Source: a virus
IMG/VR virus record: IMGVR_UViG_3300025051_000004
Span: 1 to 52,018 of that record
Strand: one strand, 5' to 3'
DNA length: 52,018 nt
Shown here: piece by piece, positions 15,780-22,795 of the stretch
Layout of the letters: each line of letters begins with the position of its first letter
Position numbering within the stretch: position 1 is the stretch's first letter
Notes under the pieces: model-generated
Told to the model about the DNA's origin: nothing
What the model saw: the letters and a program-made list of their open reading frames with translations, nothing else
The model's database searches: none
Translations under genes and position numbers: made by a program

Positions 15780-16109
15780 TTATTGTTCCAAAGAATTTGA
15801 AATAGACTCTACAGTCTTAATGATTAAATAACACATTGAATCAACCCGATCTAATAGTATTTTAGCAAAGTTTTTTCGTAAGTGGGCCTCATCTGGAGCA
15901 AAAAGTTGTTCAAAGGTTTCCGTTTCTAAAAGAGGAATAAGTTTTGCATTCATAGCATCAACAACCTGAACAAGGCGTTTTATACTTGTGTTCAGTCTAT
16001 CCGTAACAGCTAGAAGTTCCCGTTTTCTAGCAATTGATTCCTCATAAGCAGCATGATCAACGGCTTCGGTAATCTTATCTTTCGTTGGATCATTATTACT
16101 TTCTGTCAT
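15780..16109 (-). CDS. Helical phage protein, tandem paralogue A (109 aa)
   Basis: The C-terminal 75 residues (RLVQVVDAMNAKLIPLLETETFEQLFAPDEAHLRKNF) align with the next gene upstream (RLDSIVGEMNVKLTPLMDIEVYEKVLAQDEGALRKEY); both end in an ESIS[ND]xL[EQ]-type helix. Such coiled-coil-like proteins suggest a self-assembling or scaffold role, but no family is recognised. The N-terminal part is unrelated between the two copies. The genes are 11 nt apart, consistent with tandem duplication and divergence. Confidence 0.6.
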   Translation of the reverse strand: MTESNNDPTKDKITEAVDHAAYEESIARKRELLAVTDRLNTSIKRLVQVVDAMNAKLIPLLETETFEQLFAPDEAHLRKNFAKILLDRVDSMCYLIIKTVESISNSLEQ

Positions 16110-16120
16110 TTGGACCTCTA

Positions 16121-16507
16121 TTAAAGTTGTAACGCATCGGAAATAGATTCCAGAAAAATAATAAGTGCACGAAGTGTTCCTGTGCGATTATTTAAACCTT
16201 GAGCAAACGTTGAATTATACTCTTTACGTAGTGCGCCTTCATCCTGAGCCAAAACTTTTTCATAAACTTCAATATCCATTAACGGCGTAAGTTTTACATT
16301 CATTTCACCAACAATACTGTCAAGGCGTCTTAGGGCTGAATCCAGGTCATTAAGCGCTTCTGGAATTTCCCGGTTACTCGATTGTATCTCTTCTGGGAAA
16401 GGGGCCAAATCTTTCAAATTTGAGCTATGAATATTCGATCTAGGAATATTCGATCGTAGGATACTACGTGATGGCGGCCTATCTTCATTAATAGTTTCTG
16501 GTGACAT
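16121..16507 (-). CDS. Helical phage protein, tandem paralogue B (128 aa)
   Basis: This copy has a longer disordered N-terminus, including SILRSNIPRSNIHSSN encoded by a 12-bp direct repeat (GAATATTCGATC at 16429-16440 and 16444-16455). The C-terminal helical domain is shared with the 109-aa neighbour. Function is unknown. AAAGGAG precedes the ATG at 16507. Divergence between copies suggests an old duplication or heteromeric partners. Confidence 0.6.
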   Translation of the reverse strand: MSPETINEDRPPSRSILRSNIPRSNIHSSNLKDLAPFPEEIQSSNREIPEALNDLDSALRRLDSIVGEMNVKLTPLMDIEVYEKVLAQDEGALRKEYNSTFAQGLNNRTGTLRALIIFLESISDALQL

Positions 16508-16509
16508 TT

Positions 16510-16740
16510 TTATTCTCCTTTTGTTTTCATTAATTTTATATGGTGTTTAACGCAAGCTGGACACGCATATACAAATGGTAAAATTTGTGTTTTGCTTTCT
16601 CGATACTCAGATATCCATCTCCATCCAGGGAGCGGATTAAGTCCAAATGGCCCACCGCGTCTCGCAACTCCTTCTTCAGCAGTTTTTAAAATGGTTGTAT
16701 GACAGCGATCACAAATATGAGCATGTGTAATAAGTATCAT
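16510..16740 (-). CDS. Small zinc-ribbon-like protein (76 aa)
   Basis: CDRCH near residues 10-14 and CPAC near 60-63 form two CxxC pairs, enough for one zinc ion, separated by a loop containing GGPFGLNPLPGWRW. Zinc ribbons of this size often bind nucleic acid or proteins. No specific family is recognised. The ATG overlaps the stop of the 113-aa gene as ATGA (16737-16740), so it is translationally coupled. Confidence 0.6.
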   Translation of the reverse strand: MILITHAHICDRCHTTILKTAEEGVARRGGPFGLNPLPGWRWISEYRESKTQILPFVYACPACVKHHIKLMKTKGE

Positions 16741-17078
16741 CTAGATTCTCCTTTAAAAATATTTATTAAGAAGGCTTTTAGTTTAAATACACAACCGAAT
16801 GCAGAAATATTAGATCTCTTGTTTTTCTTTAAAGTCGAATTAAGAAACCTTTGCCAACTTTTTAATAGAGCGTCGTCAAGAGTTTGGTTTCCTTTTACCG
16901 CAGTTAATTTAATAGATTCCAATTTGTCAAATTGTAAATCATTAAATTCTTTTGCGGTTAAAATTTTAACGGACCCAAACCTTTCTAAAATTTTAACTGC
17001 GTCTTCTAATTCTACATGCTTTAATGCTTCAGAAGAATATAAGTAAATTTGTGGATTAAAATCCTTTAACACATTCAT
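16737..17078 (-). CDS. Hypothetical protein (113 aa)
   Basis: No domain is recognised. The sequence is mixed alpha/beta and lysine-rich (ILERFGSVKILTAKEFNDLQFDK) with a basic, hydrophobic C-terminus (KLKAFLINIFKGESR). It overlaps the end of the 256-aa gene by 23 nt and the next gene by 4 nt, so it is embedded in the operon. Real by context; function unknown. Confidence 0.5.
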   Translation of the reverse strand: MNVLKDFNPQIYLYSSEALKHVELEDAVKILERFGSVKILTAKEFNDLQFDKLESIKLTAVKGNQTLDDALLKSWQRFLNSTLKKNKRSNISAFGCVFKLKAFLINIFKGESR

Positions 17079-17826
17079 GTTGTTTATCCCGATAACGTCC
17101 TGTTACGATTTGTTTAAACAAACCAATTGACATGAACAAACATAAATTCCCATTACCTTCCTTGAGATCTCGTATTGAGTTTTCCATATCATAATCCCAG
17201 GTTTTCCATGGAGTGTGCTTAAATACGAAAGTTGCAACATGTTCTCGAGGTTTCTCACCTTTAAAATAAACTCGATCTGCCATAATAGTAAATGATCGAT
17301 TTTCAACACCCAAATATTTCAAATCCATGTATTCTGCGCAGTCCATAAACACTGGATCAATTAAACCAACCGACTGGACAGTAATGCTTGGGGTTAACTT
17401 ACAAATAAATTCCATTCTTGATTCGGTTGTTACATATGGTGCATGATTTTTAAGAATTGGAACTGTGTCACATTCTTCCCATCCTAGTAATGACATTATA
17501 TATTGATCATTTGTCAATGAAAGAGTCCATCTATTCAATAGTTGAGGTACTTTCGGATCTGAATTGTTAACAACTACTGTGGGGTGCTGCTTAGACTCAA
17601 TCTTTTTTGCGGTTAAGTTTGCAAATTCCTCAAGAGCATTGCATAATCTTGATTTTTGGCCGTTACCATCGATTCCAAGATCCCGAAGGTTGAAAAACTC
17701 CATCAGTTCTTCCGCTATAAAGGTTAATTGTTTTTTTTCCTGATTTTTTTCTTCACTATTAAGGTATTGTGCAATTGCTTGGTCACGTAATCTATTTTCT
17801 CCGTAATATCTCTTAATGCCTACCAC
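17056..17826 (-). CDS. Hypothetical protein (256 aa)
   Basis: No domain is recognised. The N-terminal third is helical and charged (MVGIKRYYGENRLRDQAIAQYL); the rest is mixed, with ITVQSVGLIDPVFMD and REHVATFVFKHTPWKTWDYDMENSI. No membrane segment or cysteine motif is seen. GGAGGAAG-type bases lie upstream of the ATG. It is the largest unknown of the 16-19 kb block. Confidence 0.55.
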   Translation of the reverse strand: MVGIKRYYGENRLRDQAIAQYLNSEEKNQEKKQLTFIAEELMEFFNLRDLGIDGNGQKSRLCNALEEFANLTAKKIESKQHPTVVVNNSDPKVPQLLNRWTLSLTNDQYIMSLLGWEECDTVPILKNHAPYVTTESRMEFICKLTPSITVQSVGLIDPVFMDCAEYMDLKYLGVENRSFTIMADRVYFKGEKPREHVATFVFKHTPWKTWDYDMENSIRDLKEGNGNLCLFMSIGLFKQIVTGRYRDKQHECVKGF

Positions 17827-17847
17827 GACTTCCTCCTTTAAATATGA

Positions 17848-18081
17848 TTAAATTAAAAACTCACCATCCTGAATGGCACGATGAAGCTCTTTGTTCAATT
17901 CGGATTTGAATATATCTAAAAAGACTGCAAAATCCTCTTTTGTAAGAGTCGGATCCAGAATTTCGAACTCAATTGTAAATTTTATTGGCTCATACATCAT
18001 TGTAACGGGTTTACTTTTAATACTAACAATCCTAATAAAATTTGGTCCATCTCGCGTTTGAAGTTCAATATATTCGTTCAT
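17848..18081 (-). CDS. Small acidic protein of unknown function (77 aa)
   Basis: The sequence is beta-rich at the start (MNEYIELQTRDGPNFIRIVSIKSKPVTMMYEPIKFTIEFE) with a helical, acidic C-terminus. No family is recognised. GGAGG lies four bases before the ATG and the start overlaps the previous gene by 4 nt, which supports expression. It could be a partner of the 69-aa neighbour, given the coupled starts. Confidence 0.5.
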   Translation of the reverse strand: MNEYIELQTRDGPNFIRIVSIKSKPVTMMYEPIKFTIEFEILDPTLTKEDFAVFLDIFKSELNKELHRAIQDGEFLI

Positions 18082-18287
18082 AAACCTCCTTGTGAGTGCA
18101 GTTTACGATTCAATAAATATTCTTCAATTCCTTTTTTCCGTTCAGTAAGAAGAACATGAATTTCCCCTTCAGTCATACTTGTGTCATCACTTTCGAAAGT
18201 TAGCTTATATATATGACCCTCATCGGTTCTCCAAGACACTGCATATTGATTGTTAAAATTAATTTTTGGATTCATTCTATTAGGCAT
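18078..18287 (-). CDS. Small protein of unknown function (69 aa)
   Basis: A short beta-rich protein (KINFNNQYAVSWRTDEGHIYKLTFES, then TEGEIHVLLTERKKGIEEYLL). Function is unknown. AAGGAG precedes the ATG and the end overlaps the 77-aa gene by 4 nt, so the two are co-translated. Confidence 0.5.
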   Translation of the reverse strand: MPNRMNPKINFNNQYAVSWRTDEGHIYKLTFESDDTSMTEGEIHVLLTERKKGIEEYLLNRKLHSQGGL

Positions 18288-18300
18288 AATAAACTCCTTC

Positions 18301-18744
18301 TTAAAATACGTATTGGGCCAACCAGATCAGAAATATCGCACCCCAGATTAAAATTATGGTAGCAATTTTGTTGCCGTCAATACTAACCTTTTTACGACCA
18401 GGATGCCAGTTTTCGTCCTTCCAAGCTAAGCGGGTTTTTTCAAAGTTACGAATTGATTGACCGTCCAGTTTTACATCAAATATAAGAAGTCCAGGATTTG
18501 CAAAAGGAGCTTCTTCGGTTGGAATCAAACATTCCGTGCAACTGTCGAGAGTAGCGTTGGTTAATAGTGTGTTATAGTCCTCGGGTCGAAATTCTGTAAG
18601 AATTTTCCAATAGAATAATCGATCTGCCTCCGCAAAGGTTTGAGCAAACAAAACACTTTGAATAACAACCGGTTTGTTATACATTTTAGAGTTAATCAAA
18701 TATCGGTATTCTTTCATACAATCGGTGATTGGTCTTTTCGCCAT
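18301..18744 (-). CDS. Tail-anchored membrane protein of unknown function (147 aa)
   Basis: A soluble N-terminal domain (about 1-120, including the cysteine pair DSCTEC) precedes one hydrophobic C-terminal segment (IATIILIWGAIFLIWLAQYVF, 127-147). This suggests a cytoplasmic domain anchored by its tail. No family is recognised. It is one of many membrane proteins in this half of the genome. Confidence 0.6.
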   Translation of the reverse strand: MAKRPITDCMKEYRYLINSKMYNKPVVIQSVLFAQTFAEADRLFYWKILTEFRPEDYNTLLTNATLDSCTECLIPTEEAPFANPGLLIFDVKLDGQSIRNFEKTRLAWKDENWHPGRKKVSIDGNKIATIILIWGAIFLIWLAQYVF

Positions 18745-18771
18745 TTCCTTTTCCTTTCAGAATATAGTATT

Positions 18772-18972
18772 TTAAAATAAACGTAACTGCACTGCTTGCT
18801 GTTCTTTTGATTGTGTGGATTCTTTTGGTGATTTTTTCTGTTGGTCGCGTTTAAGAAACGAATACCAAACAGCTACAATCTGATTATCAGGCATTGTGTC
18901 AACATTCCGTTTCCATGCTTTTCCAGGATACTTCGAATATAATTCATTTCGCATTTTAATTAAATCAGGCAT
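18772..18972 (-). CDS. Small basic protein of unknown function (66 aa)
   Basis: The pattern NELYSKYPGKAWKRNVDTMPDNQIVAVWYSFLKRDQ followed by a polar KSPKESTQSKEQQ linker and a QLRLF end resembles small phage proteins with no assigned role. AGGAAT-type bases lie upstream of the ATG. The polar tail suggests a flexible end that may bind a partner. Confidence 0.5.
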   Translation of the reverse strand: MPDLIKMRNELYSKYPGKAWKRNVDTMPDNQIVAVWYSFLKRDQQKKSPKESTQSKEQQAVQLRLF

Positions 18973-18973
18973 C

Positions 18974-19243
18974 TTATTCCTCCAGATCTAATTCCTGATA
19001 AGTTCCTTCTATAATCCGAGGTTCTTCTATTCGATAAATCGCCTCTTTTACTAAGAATATAAAACTATCAGTGATTAATAGTACAACCGAAATAATCAAA
19101 GATAAACAAAATGCAATAAACATTGATACGAGTTCTATTGCATGGCGAATTACTTCCCGTATATTATTTAAAACGCGTACTAAACGATCTAACGATTTAA
19201 GCAAATTATTTACAAATTCTTCTTTCGGGTCATTTTGTGACAT
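18974..19243 (-). CDS. Small membrane protein (89 aa)
   Basis: The ATG at 19243 (MSQNDPKEEFVNNLLKSLDRL) is chosen because AGGGAG lies upstream and it begins one nucleotide after the stop of the 216-aa gene; the longer in-frame reading would lie inside that gene. One long hydrophobic stretch (ELVSMFIAFCLSLIISVVLLITDSFIFLV) forms one or two membrane helices, with an amphipathic helix before and an acidic tail (YQELDLEE) after. It could be holin-like or a membrane partner of the previous gene. It is not recognised. Confidence 0.55.
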   Translation of the reverse strand: MSQNDPKEEFVNNLLKSLDRLVRVLNNIREVIRHAIELVSMFIAFCLSLIISVVLLITDSFIFLVKEAIYRIEEPRIIEGTYQELDLEE

Positions 19244-19244
19244 T

Positions 19245-19895
19245 TTAAATCTCCCTTGGTCTTGGTAAGTGAATAGAATATCCATTCCGGACTCGCTCAA
19301 CATATGCATCTCGGACATTTGTCCAACCATATTTACTATCAGTGAACTTGCTCTCAATGCCAAGTAGATCATAATAATCAGCAACCGAGGCGACCTCATA
19401 GTCTTCAATAAGATCAACTAAATGACTAAGAACATCTTCAGCTTCCCCCCGACTTTCAATTGTAATTTGATCAAAATCGTGATTGGTTCTTGCACTTCTT
19501 GATAGAGATCGTCGATCATCTTCTCGAGATATTCGATTATATGGTACATATGATCTACTACGATCTCTATAAATTTTACTTGCTCCAGATGAGCTTCGAC
19601 GTTCTCCAAATAATAACATTTCAATTCCACCATTAACCATATCACTTACTGTTGATTTAAAAGCTGGAATTAAGATATCATTTAAGATATAATCGACAAC
19701 CGAATGTGTGTCATCACCAAAAAACATTTCAGAAGCTTTTTGTCCAAAGGTTTTTTTGGCTCTGATAACATTTCCACTAACAACTCGATCTACTTTCTTT
19801 TCGGTTTTTGGTTCAGCTACTTCTGCTTGTTCTTTTGATTTATTTGAATTACTTGGAAACTCATCATTTTCTCTTATCAGTTTTCGTTCACCCAT
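19245..19895 (-). CDS. Conserved phage protein of unknown function (216 aa)
   Basis: After a polar N-terminus (about 1-48) comes FGQKASEMFFGDDTHSVVDYILNDILIPAFKSTVSDMVNGGIEMLLFGERRS, which I recognise as a conserved but unassigned block of Firmicutes phage proteins. A basic, arginine/serine-rich linker follows (SRSYVPYNRISREDDRRSLSRSAR), then a helical C-terminus with ESRGEAEDVLSHLVDLIEDY. Such proteins sit near ligase and nuclease genes but their role is unknown. Basic patches make nucleic-acid contact possible. Confidence 0.65.
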   Translation of the reverse strand: MGERKLIRENDEFPSNSNKSKEQAEVAEPKTEKKVDRVVSGNVIRAKKTFGQKASEMFFGDDTHSVVDYILNDILIPAFKSTVSDMVNGGIEMLLFGERRSSSGASKIYRDRSRSYVPYNRISREDDRRSLSRSARTNHDFDQITIESRGEAEDVLSHLVDLIEDYEVASVADYYDLLGIESKFTDSKYGWTNVRDAYVERVRNGYSIHLPRPREI

Positions 19896-19913
19896 ACTAA
19901 TTATCCTTTCTAT

Positions 19914-20810
19914 TTAAGTGTTTGATACAACAATTCGTTTAAAGATTGGCATACTTAATGAAATATGTCCGTTACCTCTTTTAGTCATACTAAAAGCTTC
20001 TATTTCTATAAGCCTGCCTATTGGCGGATCTTTAGCAAATATCTTTCGTTCTTCATCCGTAAAACCAGATCCAACCCGTACCGGAACTGTACAACCATTA
20101 ACGTCACAGATAAGAGCAGATATCCCTCCTACAATCTTTGTTTCGGCCCCGGCTAATTCAATATCAATAACCCGTCCAATAAATTCCTCAATTCGTTTAA
20201 CTTTAATTAACTCTTTGCTCCGACCAGGAATATATGGAGCATCAAGATTCATAAGCATGAGACCTTCTTTTTTTCTTGCTGTCATTTTGTTCATTAAAGA
20301 TCGAAGAGTTTTTAAATCGTTTCCAACTAGAGTTCCGTATGTAGTTACCATTTGGATCGGCCAAGTTTTTGGAACTGAACTAAATATGGTTTGTAATAAC
20401 CTATCTCTGTCTTCTCCTTTTGTTAAGTCTCCGTCCGGTTTAAATATATCAAAACAAATAGCAATTAAATCTGTTTTGTTTTTTATGAATTGTTGTGAAG
20501 CTTTCGCAGCTGTAGTATTTCGTATGACATAACTTTCTTCTTCCAAAAAATAAGAACCTGAATCAACTAATTCCGTATCATAAACATAATTAGATGGAAA
20601 ACGGGGATCTTCTAATCGTTTTGTAATATGAGTCAACCATAGATCTGCCTTTCCACTTCTAGTATAACATCGAACGGTTCCATCGTGAAATTTGAAGAAG
20701 AGGCGACGAACGCCATCAATTTTTTCACTAATACGCCACTTTTTATTAGTCAAAATATCTTTACTGGAATAGTCTTTCAGATTAATTCCGAGAGCTGGAC
20801 TGACTTCCAT
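19914..20810 (-). CDS. ATP-dependent DNA ligase
   Basis: The 298-aa protein has the nucleotidyltransferase motif series: motif I EKIDGVRR with lysine K30 as the adenylated residue (29-36), motif III-like VYDTEL (76-81), motif IV EGLMLM (182-187) and motif V IKVKR (202-206). A short OB-like C-terminal domain follows. Phage ligases of this size seal nicks left by the FEN-like nuclease during lagging-strand synthesis and recombination. The N-terminus lacks large extra domains, so this is a minimal ligase. GGAAGGAG lies upstream of the ATG. Confidence 0.9.
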   Translation of the reverse strand: MEVSPALGINLKDYSSKDILTNKKWRISEKIDGVRRLFFKFHDGTVRCYTRSGKADLWLTHITKRLEDPRFPSNYVYDTELVDSGSYFLEEESYVIRNTTAAKASQQFIKNKTDLIAICFDIFKPDGDLTKGEDRDRLLQTIFSSVPKTWPIQMVTTYGTLVGNDLKTLRSLMNKMTARKKEGLMLMNLDAPYIPGRSKELIKVKRIEEFIGRVIDIELAGAETKIVGGISALICDVNGCTVPVRVGSGFTDEERKIFAKDPPIGRLIEIEAFSMTKRGNGHISLSMPIFKRIVVSNT

Positions 20811-20856
20811 CGCCTCGTCTCTCCTTCCTTTTTAAAGTTATAAAGAGAATGTGGAG

Positions 20857-21030
20857 TTAAGCTTCTTCTAATGTTTCAGCAATTTCAGCCAGGAGTTCCG
20901 GTTTTTGGACGACATATTGAACGGCTTTCACGGCTACAACAGCTAAAATAGCACTGCCCACACCAATGGCAATTGCTTTTCCAGGATTTTCTTTTACAAC
21001 GTTTACTAACTGACCTAATTTTTCTTTCAT
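20857..21030 (-). CDS. Small membrane protein (57 aa)
   Basis: The ATG at 21030 (MKEKLGQLVNVVKENPGKAIAIG) has AAGGAG upstream; the longer in-frame frame overlaps the 60-aa gene and lacks a site. One hydrophobic segment (AIAIGVGSAILAVVAVKAVQYVV) is followed by an acidic C-terminus (LLAEIAETLEEA). It is of the size of phage membrane effectors. Not recognised. Confidence 0.6.
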   Translation of the reverse strand: MKEKLGQLVNVVKENPGKAIAIGVGSAILAVVAVKAVQYVVQKPELLAEIAETLEEA

Positions 21031-21046
21031 GTTTAATCTCCTTGTT

Positions 21047-21229
21047 TTAATCTTCTTTTGTAATAAATATGACATATTTACCATCATCATCAGGATGTAT
21101 GGTTCCGTCTGTTTCCAATCTCGTATTTTCAAGCCACATTTGAGCTTCCGCGTATGTATCAAAATATATCTTTTGTTTGGTGCTAATTAGTCGCGTAGCT
21201 CTATTGTTTTTTCTAACTGCACCTTTCAT
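21047..21229 (-). CDS. Small protein of unknown function (60 aa)
   Basis: A basic N-terminus (MKGAVRKNNRATRLISTKQK) precedes YFDTYAEAQMWLENTRLETDG and a beta-strand end (KYVIFITKED). It fits between the holin-like gene (1 nt after its stop) and the 57-aa gene. No family is recognised. Coupling with the preceding gene suggests both are made in similar amounts. Confidence 0.55.
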   Translation of the reverse strand: MKGAVRKNNRATRLISTKQKIYFDTYAEAQMWLENTRLETDGTIHPDDDGKYVIFITKED

Positions 21230-21230
21230 G

Positions 21231-21638
21231 TTATTCGCTTGGTTTAATTAATTGTCCAATCGCAACATGATCCGTCCATAACTCCCTTGCTTCTGCTAGC
21301 GCTAATTCTACAATTCTAGCAAGCTGCGCCTCTGTAACAAATTGCTTAAAATCATCTGGAATATAATCATATAGTTGTGCGATAACTGTTGCCCGCTTAA
21401 GTGGACCAGTGCCATCACCATATTCAATCTCCGCATCTGTTACAAGAACAAGCGCAATCGGAATAAGGTTTGATAATAATCGACTAAGCCATGATAACTT
21501 TTCATTTGCCGTAGCCCCATCGAGAGACCGCGCAGTTGTCATGATCCATTGACGAGTTAACATGAATAACGCAATAGTGACAACGATAATTACAAGAATA
21601 TCGCTCCAGTTATTAAATACATACATTAATACATTCAT
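21231..21638 (-). CDS. LLH-type holin
   Basis: The 135-aa protein has one N-terminal membrane helix (DILVIIVVTIALFMLTRQWI, about 13-32) followed by a soluble domain with IPIALVLVTDAEIEYGDGTGPLKRATVIAQLYDYIP and IVELALAEARELW, matching the LLH-type phage holin pattern (AE-yg-GtG-K). Such holins permeabilise the membrane and time lysis with the muramidase. GGAGG precedes the ATG. The leader holds a hairpin (21686-21713) and a start-stop mini-frame. The endolysin gene lies 28 kb away, which is unusual. Confidence 0.7.
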   Translation of the reverse strand: MNVLMYVFNNWSDILVIIVVTIALFMLTRQWIMTTARSLDGATANEKLSWLSRLLSNLIPIALVLVTDAEIEYGDGTGPLKRATVIAQLYDYIPDDFKQFVTEAQLARIVELALAEARELWTDHVAIGQLIKPSE

Positions 21639-21685
21639 TGAACTTACCTCCGTTTAAATAAATAGATTTTATTATCATTAGTAAT

Positions 21686-21713
21686 CTTCGTAAGGGCCTT
21701 TTAAATTACGAAG
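21686..21713 (-). promoter_or_regulatory. Hairpin in the holin leader
   Basis: CTTCGTAA (21686-21693) and TTACGAAG (21706-21713) form an 8-bp stem with a 12-nt loop, about 50 nt before the holin start. No T-tract follows, so it is more likely a leader structure than a terminator. It could slow or shield translation of the holin. Confidence 0.45.
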
Positions 21714-21723
21714 TGAATATTAA

Positions 21724-21732
21724 TTATTTCAT
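21724..21732 (-). promoter_or_regulatory. Start-stop mini-frame (Met-Lys-stop) with consensus RBS
   Basis: On the minus strand AGGAGG is followed four to five bases later by ATG-AAA-TAA (21732 to 21724) in the holin leader. A consensus ribosome binding site on a two-codon frame can load and release ribosomes, which in other systems tunes a downstream gene. It lies between the terminator at 21748-21783 and the holin hairpin. Confidence 0.4.
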
Positions 21733-21747
21733 ATAACCTCCTAAATT

Positions 21748-21783
21748 AGAAAAACAAATAGGGCAAAGTTTCCTTTGACCTAT
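21748..21783 (-). terminator. Rho-independent terminator
   Basis: On the minus strand ATAGGTCAAAG-GAAA-CTTTGCCCTAT forms an 11-bp stem (one mismatch) with a GAAA tetraloop, followed by TTTGTTTTT. It lies just after the 106-aa membrane protein gene and would stop its transcript before the holin leader. Confidence 0.75.
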
Positions 21784-21796
21784 CCGTTCAACATTT

Positions 21797-22117
21797 TCAT
21801 GTTACTTCGACAAACTCGCCATCTATTACATCGTTCTGATTATTTTGCATCTCTTTAAATAATTCTTTCGTAATAACAACAGATTCAACAAACGACTCGA
21901 CTACTAACTCGACTTGATCACCAACTACATTACCGACTGCTACGGCAATTGCATAGCTACCAATAACTACTAGGGCGTTTTCTGACTTCCCTAAAGTTTC
22001 TGGTATAACTTTTTCAATCGCATAGCGGATAATTTTCTTGGCTCCAAATCCAGCAACTAATCCAGTTGTAAGTTTAACTGCATTATATACGGCTTTCCTT
22101 TTTAATTCCGATTTCAT
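21797..22117 (-). CDS. Small membrane protein (106 aa)
   Basis: Two hydrophobic segments (VKLTTGLVAGFGAKKII near 14-30; ALVVIGSYAIAVAVGNVVG near 48-66) are followed by a helical, acidic C-terminus (NDVIDGEFVEVT). The gene has its own cassette: the conserved promoter-like element at 22152-22175 upstream and a clean terminator at 21748-21783 downstream. GGAG precedes the ATG. Function unknown. Confidence 0.65.
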   Translation of the reverse strand: MKSELKRKAVYNAVKLTTGLVAGFGAKKIIRYAIEKVIPETLGKSENALVVIGSYAIAVAVGNVVGDQVELVVESFVESVVITKELFKEMQNNQNDVIDGEFVEVT

Positions 22118-22151
22118 TTCTAATCTCCTTTTTTAATATGGTTTAAGTTTC

Positions 22152-22175
22152 ATTATAGCCGTTGTAATTATTGCG
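22152..22175 (-). promoter_or_regulatory. Promoter-like CGCAA-N13-TATAAT element
   Basis: The minus strand reads TCGCAA, 13 nt, TATAATGAAAC about 40 nt ahead of the 106-aa gene. The block TCTCGCAATAATTACAACGG is also found, with few changes, at three other sites. It overlaps the end of the upstream 66-aa gene. Confidence 0.6.
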
Positions 22176-22368
22176 AGATAGCAGCTTTTTGAACTAACAT
22201 AGATGCAACCCCATCAACAATTTGGGATCCAACAGTTATCCCAATTGAAACCGCAATAAGTTCGGAAAGAGAAGCCTTCTTAAGGGCATTCGATACACCT
22301 TTGTACACCAAATAACCAGCAAGACAACCAGCACCAATACTAATAGCAACCTTTACATTTTCGTTCAT
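22168..22368 (-). CDS. Small membrane protein (66 aa)
   Basis: Two hydrophobic helices (VAISIGAGCLAGYLVYKGV, ELIAVSIGITVGSQIVDGVASMLV) separated by NALKKASLS form a hairpin-like membrane protein resembling its 106-aa and 67-aa neighbours in layout. GGAG precedes the ATG. The promoter of the next gene overlaps its last codons. Function unknown. Confidence 0.6.
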   Translation of the reverse strand: MNENVKVAISIGAGCLAGYLVYKGVSNALKKASLSELIAVSIGITVGSQIVDGVASMLVQKAAISQ

Positions 22369-22399
22369 TTTTCTCCTTTTAATATAAGTGGATCACAGA

Positions 22400-22432
22400 A
22401 ACAAAAAGGAAAAGGGTCTGTGTTAGACCCTT
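22400..22432 (-). terminator. Rho-independent terminator
   Basis: On the minus strand AAGGGTCT-AACAC-AGACCCTT forms an 8-bp stem followed by TTCCTTTTTGTTT. It overlaps the last codons of the 92-aa gene (stop at 22423) and would end its transcript. Confidence 0.7.
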
Positions 22433-22701
22433 CCTCTCATTACGAATCCGAGAGCTTTCGTTGAAATTACATCTAATTTCTCAAAGTTTAATATTAACAA
22501 AATTCCTAATAAATTACTAGCCACTATAACAACGGTATCGGGTGATATCTTCCAGTCTGGTTGTAACACACTGGAAATATCCTCGTACCTCTGTCTAAGT
22601 CTTTTTAATTCCTCAGGATCTTCGGTTAATGTCATTGTCTGAGCAATTTTATCTAATTCTTCAATCAATCTCTTTTTCGTATTTCTAGAATAGTTTCGCA
22701 T
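22423..22701 (-). CDS. Small protein with C-terminal membrane helix (92 aa)
   Basis: The N-terminal half is a charged coiled-coil-like helix (RNTKKRLIEELDKIAQTMTLTEDPEELKRLRQRYEDISSVL); a hydrophobic segment follows (TVVIVASNLLGILLILNF) before a short end. It has its own promoter-like element (22733-22756) and terminator. This layout fits a small membrane protein that binds a cytoplasmic partner. Function unknown. Confidence 0.6.
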   Translation of the reverse strand: MRNYSRNTKKRLIEELDKIAQTMTLTEDPEELKRLRQRYEDISSVLQPDWKISPDTVVIVASNLLGILLILNFEKLDVISTKALGFVMRGRV

Positions 22702-22732
22702 AATCCTTCTCCTTTTCTTTTATAATACGTTC

Positions 22733-22756
22733 ATTATAGGATCAGTTTTTTTTGCG
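22733..22756 (-). promoter_or_regulatory. Promoter-like CGCAA-N13-TATAAT element
   Basis: The minus strand reads TTCGCAA, 13 nt, TATAATGAACG, in a 94-nt gap ahead of the 92-aa gene. The sequence between the two blocks differs from the other copies, but the CGCAA and TATAAT spacing is identical. Confidence 0.6.
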
Positions 22757-22795
22757 AATTGGATTACTCGGTTAGAAATCCAATATCTAATAGAA

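Noticed and set aside
19918-20532. 204-codon plus-strand frame opposite DNA ligase
   Set aside because: It lies entirely opposite a motif-complete ligase gene and has no ribosome binding site.
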